Shown: piece after piece, positions 54,274 through 64,000 of the stretch | Layout of the letters: every line of letters begins with the position of its first letter | Position numbering within the stretch: the first letter of the stretch is position 1 | Assembly: GCA_008828725.1 (NCBI GenBank) | Contig: MEHQ01000596.1 | Span: 52,534-116,533, forward strand | DNA length: 64,000 bases | Direction of reading: 5' to 3' | Source of the DNA: Saccharina japonica | Lineage: Eukaryota > Sar > Phaeophyceae > Laminariales > Laminariaceae | Notes under the pieces: model-generated | The model's database searches: none | Seen by the model: the letters and a program-made list of their open reading frames with translations, nothing else | What the model was told of the DNA's origin: nothing | Program-made: the position numbers and the translations under genes

Positions 54274-54651
54274 CCAAGGGGTAAATATCATTCCTGTGTT
54301 AATTCGAAGCGCTAAGTCTACGAGTTCTTCTCCTCTTTAGGAATATTCCGATGCTCAGAACAGTCCTATGGGCTCACAAGGCCTCGGTGTTACTGCCTAT
54401 CTGATCTACCAGGAAAACTTCAGCACACGAGAATAAATCCTTCTTAGGGCCCCCCAAAAGGGTATTTACCTGTATAATTATCTCTCAGCCATAGTTATAG
54501 GCCCTAAGGGCACCGAATCACCAACCACTTGCATTAATGCCGCAATAACAACAACAAGGAACAACAACAACAACAAAAACTCGTGAGCTCCAAACCAGCC
54601 CACAGCCCATTCCCAAGGTGTTGTTTGCACCGCAGACATCTCTAAACTTAC

Positions 54652-54875
54652 TGCTGGAGAAGGCCGTAGTTCACCGTCCGAACGGCTCGGCCGCGGTCCA
54701 GCAGAGACTTAAGGCCGCCTTTTCCCGGGAGCCGACAATTCTGAGGACGGCTATCGTCCTTGTAAGCCGACCGAGGGCACCAAGTCGGCGTTGGTCACGT
54801 CCGAGCGGAACAGCCTTGACGGCGCTTGCTGAAGTGCGCCAGGGGTTCGAACGACACTTTTGCGCTCGCTGCCAC
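54652..54875 (-). pseudogene. Frameshifted copy of coactosin exon
   Basis: Same exon as 51931-51722 but with several single-base insertions that break VRSDVTNADW and KGGLKSLL across frames. A genuine pseudogene is possible, but sequencing error or a second haplotype fits better because indels run at the same rate through the whole segment. Confidence 0.75.
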
Positions 54876-55979
54876 CCTGTTTTTTTGTTCGTGTTGGTCG
54901 TTGCGTGCGGCAAGCGAGCGACAGGGGGGGGGGGGGGGGGAATTGTGCTGCCCCCCGGTTGTTGTGATGTTTTTGTGTCCGGCGTTTTCTTGAATGAAGT
55001 CGAAAGGCGAACTGCTTACGGAATAAGTTGGGAGTGACTTTAAAACGTTTGGCTGCGACTTTTGGCAGTAAGAAGACAGACGAAAAAAAAAAACAGTGTT
55101 TTTGTTAAAACTTGAATTTTGTGTACCTAGGGCATGGCGCTCTTGCTTCACGTGTGAGGATTTTAGGCCTGACCCAAAGAAAGAAAAAAAAACGCAACAG
55201 TAAGCCGGCGAACACGAACCTTCAATCTATGACGGCAATGCTACGGTGAAAAAGTGCCCCCATGCTTGCCCTTTAGAGGGCGTCACTTGAGGAGCCCTCT
55301 ATAGCTAGGGCAGTACGTCAAAACTGCTGAATTGTTGAGGGCAACTAAAGTGGCTACCAGTAATATACCCGATGAAGCACTCCAAAGGCCCTAAGCTTAC
55401 ACATGAAAAGTAGGTGCGCGACACAAGAAATGAATTTCGACGATTTTTTGGGTTAAGGTAAGGATGCCCACCCCCCGCCGTCATTTCCGAAAACGTTTCA
55501 GCCAAAAAAAAGGTATACTTAATACCTACATCGATAAGTTTACGCGGTCCTGCAAATACTCGTACACAAAAGAATTTTTACGAGTCCGCTTGCGTCCGTG
55601 AAATGAAAGCGCCACCAGATTAATGCAAAATATTTTGCAAGCAAACTCCAAAGGGAGCCTTACCCACCAGGGTCACCAGAATTGCGTGGCGTTCTGCAGC
55701 CGAGTAAAACTCGACAAACGACACAGTTGGGCTACGAAGACTATTGCTACAAATAGAGGGCTCATGGGGTTACTACTGGTACGCGGCAACACCAGTGCGC
55801 CAAAAATAACGGTTACGCATGGTTCATATATCTACTTAAAAGTGGCACGCTGCAACACCAGAGTGCCCCAAGAGCAACGGTTACGTACGTAGCGTAAATC
55901 AGCCACCCACCCACACATTCAAGGGGGGCAATAACGATTCACTATATCCATCGTCATATTTATACAGCCATGTTGGTTA

Positions 55980-56198
55980 GGGCCCGTATTAACGAAGACA
56001 GCAAAAATTCAATTTAGGAAACAAAAAAAAAAAAAAGTCGCTTTTCATTGGTCAACACACGCACCAGCACCCAATATTATGCCCCAGATCCCCTAATCTT
56101 TGGTGCTGGTGCGTGTGGGTTGACCCAATGAAAAAGCGGATTTGATTCTTTTTTTTTTCAAATTTTGAATTTTTTTCTTCTCGTTTAAAAACGGGCCC
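55980..56198. mobile_element. GGGCCC-ended MITE, family A, with empty site in window
   Basis: 219 bp from GGGCCCGTATTAACGAAGAC to TTTAAAAACGGGCCC, flanked by TTA (55977-55979, 56199-56201). The first copy of the segment reads GTTGGTTATGTAGCAG at about 52987-53002, with a single TTA and no insert. Confidence 0.92.
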
Positions 56199-57299
56199 TT
56201 ATATAGCATAGTCCAGAACCCGAAAGTATATATTTCGTTGGTTGTATAGCATAGTCCACTGCATACCAAGTCACTTGACTTAAAGTATGCCAGTGGACTA
56301 TGCCATATAACAAAAAAAGCCACCCACCACCCATATATATTTAAGCGGTGCAATAACGAATTCACTGTATAAAATTAATAACGTAGTACTGCTACCTAAC
56401 CCAGAATGGCCCCCTCACACCTTTTAGGGCCGTTCAAAAAGTAGCTCGCAGTATGTTTTAGGGAGAAACGATACAAGAGAAGGTTTTGGTAATACGGTAA
56501 AAAAAGGGGTTGTCTGCCCAACGGCACCTTTTTTTGCTCTTTTCGCGATGGCGGAGGTGTGCCGAAAAGTGAAAATGTCCGGGAAGGGAGCTCCTCGCGC
56601 GTGCCCAGGCCTAATGAGCCCCCCTATGGAAAGAAGGTTGGGCGAGGAATGGGGAGGCGTTTTGAGCGTCCTCAATCGGAGCGTTTTGTCCGCCCTGCAA
56701 TATATATGGGTATGGGTATGGGTGGTGGGTATATGGGTAATAGGGGGAGAGTAATATGGGTATGGTGGATATATGAGGATATAGGTGGGTACATTGTATG
56801 GGTGGGTATGCTGGTATGGGTGGGTACATGGGTAGGGTACAATGGGCTATGGGTGTGTTTAATGGATATGAGTGAGATAGGAGAGACGGTATGGGTATGA
56901 GTAGATATATGGGGTATGGGGGGGTGTATGTGTATTGGAGGGGTATATGGGTACGGGTGGTATATGGGCTATGGGAGGGTAATATTCGGTACGGGTGGGT
57001 GTAGGGGTATATGGGAGGTGTATATGGGTATGGGTGGATATATGGGTATGGGTGGGTACATATGGGTATAGGGTGAGTATATTGGGTCTTGGTGGGTACA
57101 TGGGTATGGGTGAGTACATGAGGTATGGTGTGTTTATGGGTAGGGGTGTGTATATGGGTATGGCGTGTGTATAACCGGGTATGGGTGGGTATATGGGGTA
57201 TGGGTGGGGTACATGGGTATGGGTGGATGAAATGGCAATGTTGAATGACTTGAGTTAGTGTGAATTAATTGATTGTATTTTTTAGGTGACGAGATGGGC

Positions 57300-57600
57300 T
57301 CAAGTAAAACCGAGCACGTCGAGAGAGGGGGCGGGAGAGGGAGAGGGAGGGGGAGAGGGAGAGGGAGAGAGAAAGGGAGAGGGAAAGGGAGAGGGAGAGG
57401 GGAAACAAAGTGTGTGTGTGAGATAATGGGGCGGGGAGAGGGACGCAGAGTGTGTGTGAGAGAGAGAAGAGAGGGGGCGGGGGCGGGGGCGGGGGTGAGA
57501 AAGGGAGTGAGAGTGTGAGTGAGATATGGTGATAGTCAAATAGGGTGAGAATGAGATAGGGTGATAGGGCGATAGGGTGATAGTGATGATAGTGGACAGA
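57300..57600. repeat. GA-rich simple sequence
   Basis: GAGAGG, GGGGGC and GATAGGGT repeats; opens Ser/Pro-rich frames on minus. Confidence 0.85.
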
Positions 57601-58668
57601 GAGCGAGATAACGACAAAGAAAGAGAGCACGTTTACGAGTAGAAAACGAGAGTTTATGTGTCTTGTTGCCGGGGAGCGACGGGTTCTGGAAAAAAAGTGT
57701 ATGTTAGCGTTTTTTTTCTTCTTGTTTGTTTGACGTCGTCGTGAAACGAAGCTTCGTCCCCGGGCGTGTTGTTCTGATGTTGATACCTGCATGTCACACA
57801 GAGGGATTGTGTTGCGGTACAGCTCAAAAACGCCCAAGCAACAACACAAAAGTAGGGTCATTTCGAACTCGAACCGAAAACTCGTTGAACCACTGCAACA
57901 TATCATACCAGGTAGCTTACAAAAATGAGTTTTGAGGAATTTTTCGATCTCACAGCTTATTTTTTTTTACTTTTTTCAATAATTTAACTGGTATTTATCT
58001 ACCTATCTATCTATCTATCTGTTCCGTTTCGACAGGCCCTGCCAGTGGGCGTACGTAGGAAGTTTCAGGATGCTCTGCCCCATCCTTCTTCTTGTTGAAA
58101 CCAGACACAGAACGGTTTCACCCAACCGTAACGTCGGTGGCTGCATACCAGGTACTGTAGTCTACATGGCCAAACGGACGTCGAAACAAAGATGTGTCTA
58201 TTTGATCGCGCTAAGGGGCAGTTCATCTCGCTCTGGGCGGCGATTCACCTCGAGAACCTGAGTCCCTGCGAGCGACCGCTGACGGCGCGCATACATCCTG
58301 TATAGCATTTCCGGTATACATGGGGGACCGATGCGTTGGAATTGAAAACCCCGTCGTGCAGAACCATGTCGTGCGGAAGTGTGCCCCCCCGGCTCGTTTG
58401 AGGAAAAAAGGAAAAGTGCGTGTTTTGTTTTTTGTTGACAGGTTATCTGCAAGGAAAAATGAGTTTCGTTTTTTTGTCAAGAAGTTCTCTTCCAAAGTTT
58501 CGGCTACGCGTACTTTTTGCACAGAAAGTGTGAGGCAGCTTTCATAAAACCTTGACGACGCTAAAAAGGTCCAGGCACGCCAAACGGCGCGTTAAATATA
58601 TTAACTGCGTATGGCGCAGGCACGAAGAGGAGATCATCGTCTCGCCCCCGGTCCCCCATGCTGAGCTC
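57601..58668. other. Spacer, no gene seen
   Basis: A CTAT microsatellite at about 57996-58020. Open frames near 58200-58520 on both strands lack motifs. Confidence 0.35.
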
Positions 58669-58875
58669 TCAATGAAACTGCCACGAAGCATTTCATTCGT
58701 CTTTCGTGGTGCAAAAATACAAAAACACACACACACGGCACCACGCACTCTCGACTATATATAGCGCTACCACACACACGCTTCTTGATGAAACAAAGAG
58801 AGCGAGGCCTTCGGGTGCCGAGAGTCACACGTTTCGGAAATCCCGACACCAAAAATACAATTTCGGGGGACCTTA

Positions 58876-58957
58876 ACCCCTTCAGAACTGAAAAAAAATG
58901 TCCCACACTAATTCCAAGTAGTTTGTCCCCAAAGTCGTGGGACCAGTTCTTAAGGGG
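58876..58957. mobile_element. 82-bp hairpin MITE, family B2, with empty site
   Basis: ACCCCTTCAGAACTGAAAAA at the left and ACCAGTTCTTAAGGGG at the right, between TTA (58873-58875) and TTA (58958-58960). Unit 2 reads GGGGGACCTTAAGAAAG at 61222-61238 with one TTA and no insert. Confidence 0.92.
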
Positions 58958-59038
58958 TTACGAAAGAAAATCAGAACCCGCGATGGACCCAAACAAAACG
59001 TAATATCCCCCACGGTTGTTTGTAAACCACACTCTTTA

Positions 59039-59120
59039 AGCCCTTAAGAAACCGGTCCCACTATTTTGGGGGCAAACTACTTGGAATTAGTGTGGGATAA
59101 GTTTTGCACTTCTGATAGGG
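59039..59120. mobile_element. 82-bp hairpin MITE, family B2
   Basis: CCCTTAAGAAACCGGTCCCA at the left, core TACTTGGAATTAGTGTGGGA, right end CTTCTGATAGGG. Present in both duplication units (also 61310-61391), so older than the duplication. Confidence 0.8.
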
Positions 59121-59322
59121 TTATAAGTAAAATCGTCCTGTTGACCCTGGTATCATATATAGCATCCAGGAGAATAAAACCGAACTACTGTATATCCTGG
59201 ATGAGGATTGGATATAGAACACGCGCGAACGATTTGCCGTTACACGTACAGGACTGAGTAACAACTACTACCATATCGTAGGTTTAACTTGACTCAGTAA
59301 ACACCATATTACAAAAATGGAC

Positions 59323-59501
59323 TACAGTACGCGACACCAGTTAAGAATCTCTTATTTCTGGCCACAGGCTGGAATTCTTATGTAAGGCAGGGTGTGTCCT
59401 ACACTATTTCCAGTACAAAAGAGGTCATGTTCTTATTTTCGTCTGAAAATCCAGCCTGAAATTATTAACTGCCGAGTTCTTAAGTGCTGTCGCGTACTGT
59501 A
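59323..59501. mobile_element. Hairpin MITE, family C, with empty site
   Basis: CAGTACGCGACACCAGTTAA and the complementary CTGTCGCGTACTG are flanked by TA on both sides. Unit 2 reads ATGGACTATAAATTACAGGG at about 61589-61608 with one TA and no insert. CAG ends and a TA duplication fit Tc1/mariner-type (Stowaway-like) elements. Confidence 0.9.
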
Positions 59502-59705
59502 TACAGAACAGGGGCGCCCAATGAGCGTGTCTTCTAGCTATTAATAGCGTATCACGCAGCTTGCAAAGTTGACTGTCAACCGTTCAGTCGGTCGTACTCA
59601 CAGCTCACAGCCGCTGACGTGCTGTAACCTATTTTTTTTAATTAAAAAAAAAAAAACATATTCGGTTCTGATCACCTATACCGGTATGTACGCTCCCCTG
59701 TAATA

Positions 59706-59819
59706 TTACGGGGGAGCATTTTAATCAGGACCAAATATGCTTAGTAAAAATACTGGAATATATATCGTAGGTTTTGGTGTATACGATGGGTCCTGATTGC
59801 TGTGCATGGCCCCCCGTAA
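59706..59819. mobile_element. Hairpin MITE, family D
   Basis: TTACGGGGGAGCATTTTAAT to ATGGCCCCCCGTAA, with AATCAGGACC and GGTCCTGATT as inner inverted pair. Confidence 0.75.
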
Positions 59820-59989
59820 TTGTGGGATCGGAAACCGTCTTTTTCGATCCTTCCGAAATCCGACGGCCTCACCGTTGTCGAGAAAACGGACGCTGAAAAA
59901 CGATAACACCCCTGTACAAACTCAACGCTCTTTACGTACATGATCAATATACGTGCGAAAAGTGTGACTACGTACTTTTTCTTTTTTTT

Positions 59990-60170
59990 TTTCCCATCCC
60001 ATTCACTATCTTCGCACTTCCGTCTTTCTCCCTCCCTCCCTAGTCGTACCTCAGATCCGGGGCCACAAAAGAAGGCTCCTCTCCCTCCTCCCCCACTACG
60101 GTTCCTGCCTTGCATTTTTATCGCGAGAAGTTTTCAGCACTTTCTTCCCTCGTCAACTCTCGTCGAATTT
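59990..60170 (-). repeat. Dispersed repeat G, reversed copy
   Basis: Complement of the 18520 and 19340 copies: CCATCCCATT, CTCCCTCCCT, TACCTCAGATCCGGGGCCAC and TCCCTCGTCAACTCTCGTCG. Lies in the sequence unique to duplication unit 1. Confidence 0.6.
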
Positions 60171-61309
60171 TGCTTACCCACGCTATAATATGCGCTCTCG
60201 ACAGTCGCGGTGTCATTTGAGAATGTAAGTGTTATCCAATAATGGAATATATAGGTTTTTGTGTATGTGATAGGTCCTGATATTAATAGTACATTCAGTC
60301 CACAAAAAAAGTAGTAGAAAGCCGTCCGCCACACGCAGCTGGCTTGGTCACATACATGCCGCCTAACTCGTTCGTCTCTTTTTGACACTCTTTGCCGACG
60401 AACAAATAAGTCGGCTGAGGGACTACTGATACTGTACTTTCGCCCCCCGTTAATACGTAACGCCTCGTTGTACTTTAGGTATACCCTAGGTGTAGTGTGA
60501 GGAGTTCCTTCGCGGCTGTCCGTTCCAGAGGTCAAGATTCCCGTCGATCAACACCTTTCTTTGCTGCATGATGAGGGAGAATATGCATGATGCGGCCACG
60601 CCAACATAACAGCGAACCTACAGCAGTGTGGACCCTCGTCCTCGCTGCTACTCGTAGCTCTCTCTGCTTGCGTTCTTTCTTCGCCCGCGGTTTATTCCGG
60701 CCTCGGGGCCACGATGGGTTTTATGTGTGTGCGTTTGCCTTTTTATCCAATCGTCAATCGTCGTGCGGTTTCAGTCAACAGGCGGCACAGACTGCAAGAG
60801 GAAATACTATTATACGTATATACATACGAAGTATATATACTGCCGAGTAAGGGGGGTCACTGGTGATTGTGTAGGTGGAGAGCGTTGCACTGCTGCCGGA
60901 GGCAAAACCTCAATTAATAATAAACGGATAAAAAAAAATCCAAGAGTCAAGTTGTTATGCACTTCTTATGTACTGCAAGTACTGCACGTAGTGTGGAATC
61001 AACATAGTCGGGGCTGACGATGCAGTTATATTATGAAACTGCCACAAAGCATTTCATTCGTCTTTCGTGGTGCAAAAATACAAGAAGCACACACGCACCG
61101 CGCACTCTTGACTATATATAGTTATCACACACACGCTCCTTGACGAATCAAAGAGAGCGAGAGGGCTTCGGGCGCCTAGAGTCACATCTTTCGGAAATCC
61201 CGACACTAAAAATACAATTTCGGGGGACCTTAAGAAAGAAAATCAGAACCCGCGATGGACCCAAACAAAACGTAATATCCCCCACGGTTGTTTGTAAACC
61301 ACACTCTTA

Positions 61310-61391
61310 AGCCCTTAAGAAACCGGTCCCACTATTTTGGGGGCAAACTACTTGGAATTAGTGTGGGATAAGTTTTGCACTTCTGATAGGG
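61310..61391. mobile_element. 82-bp hairpin MITE, family B2
   Basis: Orthologous position to 59039-59120 in unit 2. Confidence 0.8.
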
Positions 61392-61783
61392 TTATAAAAT
61401 AAAATCGTCCTGTTGACTCTCTGGTATCATATATAGCATCCAGGAGAATATTCGAACTATATCCTGAATGGGGGTTGGATATAGAACAAGCGCGAACGAT
61501 TTTGCCGTTACACGTACAGGACTGAGTTTCAGCTACTACTACTGTATCGTAGGTTTAACTTGACTCACTGAACACCATATTACAAAAATGGACTATAAAT
61601 TACAGGGGCGCCCAATGAGCGTGTCTTCTACGTAGCTAGCGTATCACGCAGCTTGACTTTCAACTGTTCAGTCGGTCGCACTCACAGCTGCTAACGTGTT
61701 CTAACATATTTTTTTTAATAAATAAATAAAAACGTACGAGTATTCGGTTCTGATCACCTGCCGGTACGCTCCCCCTGTAATTC

Positions 61784-61897
61784 TTACGGGAGAGCATTTT
61801 AATCAGGACCAAATACGCTTGGTAAAAATACTGGAATATAATAGTTTTTTTTTTGTGTATGTGCTAGGTCCTGATTACTATGTATGGTCCCACGTAA
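61784..61897. mobile_element. Hairpin MITE, family D
   Basis: TTACGGGAGAGCATTTTAAT to TGGTCCCACGTAA. Orthologous to 59706-59819 in unit 1. Confidence 0.75.
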
Positions 61898-62651
61898 TAG
61901 TACATTCAGTCTAAAACGGTACGAGTAGAAGGCCGTCCGCCACACGCAGCTAGCTTGGTCACATGCTGCCTTAAATCGGCCGTCTCTTTGACACTCTCTG
62001 CCGACGAACAAATAAGTCAGCTGAGGGACTACTACTGTACTTTTGACCCCCGTTAATAACGCCTCGTTATACTTTAGGCACACCCTAGGTGTACGTAGTG
62101 TGAGGAGTTCCTTTACGGCTGTCCGTCCAGGGGTCAAGAGTCCCGTCGATTGACACCTACCTTTTTTTGCGTGATGATGATGAGGACATATGCGTGGTGC
62201 GGTCACGCGAACGTAACGGCGAACCGACAGTAGTGTGGGCTCTCGTCCTCGCTGCTACCTCTCTCTGCTTGCGTTCTTCCTTCGCCCGCGGTTTATTCCG
62301 GCCTCGGGGCCACGATGGGCGCCGAGCTTGACATAATAACCGATATTTTATGTGTGTGTGTTTGCCTTTTTTTTCCAATCGTCAATCGTCGTGCGGTTTC
62401 AGTCAACAAGCGGCACAGACTGCAAGAGGAAATGCTATTATACGTACATACGAAGTATATATACTGCCGAGTAAGGGGGGTCACTGGTGATTGTGTAGGT
62501 GGAGCGTTGCACTGCTGCCGGAGACAAAACCTCAATGGATAAACGGATTAAAAAAAAAATCAAAAAGTCAAGTTGTTATGCACTTCTTATGTACTGCAAG
62601 TACTGCACGTAGTGTGGAATCAACATAGTCGGGGCTGACGATGCAGTTATA

Positions 62652-64000
62652 GCTATGATATGCGCAGTCCGCCGCTTATATATATACCATGCGTGTAATA
62701 GCTTCCGGAACATAATGACAAATCATTATTATCCTAGTCTAGAAGTGTACCGGGTACCTGATAATAATGTGTAATGCAGTAAATTTCGTGTGTATATACG
62801 TACTGGCAGCCAAATGACAACCTGTCGCGCAAGTTTTGATGAATGAAGCGCTTGGTGTTGCTTATAGCTTCACGTTCAGCGGAATCGTACATCGCCAATC
62901 GTCCCTACTTGTTGTGTGTGTTGTCTTCACATTAAACCCGTTCTTTCTACCCAACCACACCAGTACACCCAGTGTCTGTCCTGATTCCTAATCCTAGAGA
63001 GATACAACTTCTGTGGTCACAGACACTGTTTGTTGTTGTGAAACAGAGAAAAAACAAAACAAAATAAATGCAAATGAATGGGTAAAGCAAGTGAGATGCT
63101 AACGTACCGGGTACGAGAACACAACCGACACGAGCCGAACCAAAAAATAAGAACAAAAAGACAATAAAAAACGAATTATGAAATGAAACTTGTGTGCGGT
63201 GTTAATTGTTAATTATTAATAATCGTCAATAACCCCAATCGACAGGTGGGGTATTTTGTTTTACGTACGTACGGCGTTGGCGGTTGCCATTCTTATGTTC
63301 TGCTTTAAAAACGAAAAAAAAAACACACACACACATGCATGAATACGAGTATATAACGCGTGTGTATGAGCAGCAGAGTGGAGTACAAGAAAGCTATTCA
63401 CCATCTGTAGTACTGACTGTCTGGTACGTAAAAAAACTTGTCGAAATCGTAGATTGGCCGAAGGCGAACAGTTCGTCCAATCAAGCTCCGCCATGTCGTC
63501 CATATAGTTAGTTGGCAAAATACATCGAAGGAAGGGAGAGGGAGAGCTCGAGAGGGCGGCGAAAAAACGTTGACTCTGTATATATGTGTATTAAAAATAG
63601 TCGCATACGGGTACGCCGGTGACTGACTGCTGCTGCTGCGTTGTGATGTTGTGGGTGATCGATGTCATGCGTTTGTTCGATGCTTCTTTCATGAAAAAAT
63701 AACCGTTTTGCTTGAAACAAAATCTTCGACCTGCTTCTTCGACCGGCATTTTTTACTGGTTAAAAAAGTCGTAAAAAAAAGGATTCAAAATCTAAGTATC
63801 GGTGGAGGCGGTGGAGGAGAGAGATATTTTGAAAAAAGAGACAACAAAACAGAAGGACGACAGACCAGACATGTCAGCAAAAGGATGATGGGTGGTATAC
63901 GTACGGACAGCACACTTTCACCTCCACTCGTCGTATGTATGAATACTGACTGTTTTGTGCTGATGTTCTCGCACCTCATTGTAACACCGTCCAGGATCTC
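62652..64000. other. Right end of window, no gene seen
   Basis: AT-rich, with ACAC and GTAC microsatellites and A-runs. Minus-strand frames at 63261-63720 show no motif. Confidence 0.35.

Larger units (their letters stand above)
54274..57398. repeat. 2.7-kb duplicated segment, copy 2 (error-rich)
   Basis: Same order of features as 51366-54105 but with many single-base insertions and deletions outside homopolymers, typical of unpolished long reads. It carries one extra transposon at 55980-56198. It ends at GGGAGAGGGAGAGGGG, after which new sequence follows. Confidence 0.88.
58669..61032. repeat. Tandem duplication, unit 1 (2.36 kb)
   Basis: From ATGAAACTGCCACGAAGCAT to GGGGCTGACGATGCAGTTAT. 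Immediately followed by unit 2. It carries a family B2 element and a family C element that unit 2 lacks, plus a ~430-bp insertion at about 59815-60240. Confidence 0.9.
61033..62651. repeat. Tandem duplication, unit 2 (1.62 kb)
   Basis: From ATGAAACTGCCACAAAGCAT to GGGGCTGACGATGCAGTTAT, head-to-tail with unit 1 and about 90 percent identical outside insertions. No conserved reading frame, so probably noncoding. Confidence 0.9.

Overview
This is a nuclear eukaryotic window, and a brown alga or close stramenopile is the best guess. The genes are split by introns of 0.5 to 4 kb with GT-AG borders. Exons are GC-rich and codon-biased. Introns and spacers are packed with homopolymers, microsatellites, small hairpin transposons and non-LTR (LINE) debris, and one interstitial block ends in TTAGGG. 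The lineage call is inference from this texture, not proof. Nothing bacterial, organellar or CRISPR-like is visible.

Layout. 1-13.5 kb: no convincing gene; diverged tandem repeats, two copies of a 0.5 kb repeat, several hairpin elements and a tRNA-like SINE fragment. 13.6-20.5 kb (+): last three exons of a DnaJ/Hsp40 chaperone. 20.5-23.2 kb: a cluster of GGGCCC-ended hairpin elements and LINE tails. 23.4-25.0 kb (-): last three exons of a small helical protein that I cannot name firmly. 25.4-26.5 kb (-): 5'-truncated LINE. 29.5-35.6 kb (-): a complete four-exon UTP6, a pre-rRNA-processing HAT-repeat protein. 35.6-42.5 kb: repeats. 42.8-47.2 kb (-): exons of an unrecognised Ser/Gly-rich protein. 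47.9-51.9 kb (-): coactosin/ADF-H actin-binding protein. 51.4-57.4 kb: a duplicated stretch around an N, whose second copy is full of single-base insertions and also carries an extra transposon. 58.7-62.65 kb: a true tandem duplication whose two units differ by transposon insertions. 62.7-64 kb: nothing recognised.

The identified genes (chaperone, ribosome biogenesis, actin binding) are unrelated housekeeping functions, not a cluster. The richest signal is in the mobile DNA. At least six families of short non-autonomous hairpin elements are present. For three of them the window itself holds both filled and empty sites, and for a fourth an insertion into a repeat whose uninterrupted form is also present, so target duplications (TTA/TAA or TA) can be read directly. 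A LINE family ends in a C-tract directly after a conserved coding tail. Long pyrimidine-rich arrays lie just upstream of most inferred 3' splice sites. Three runs of N mark assembly gaps; two of them (10224 and 54273) are flanked by redundant sequence.
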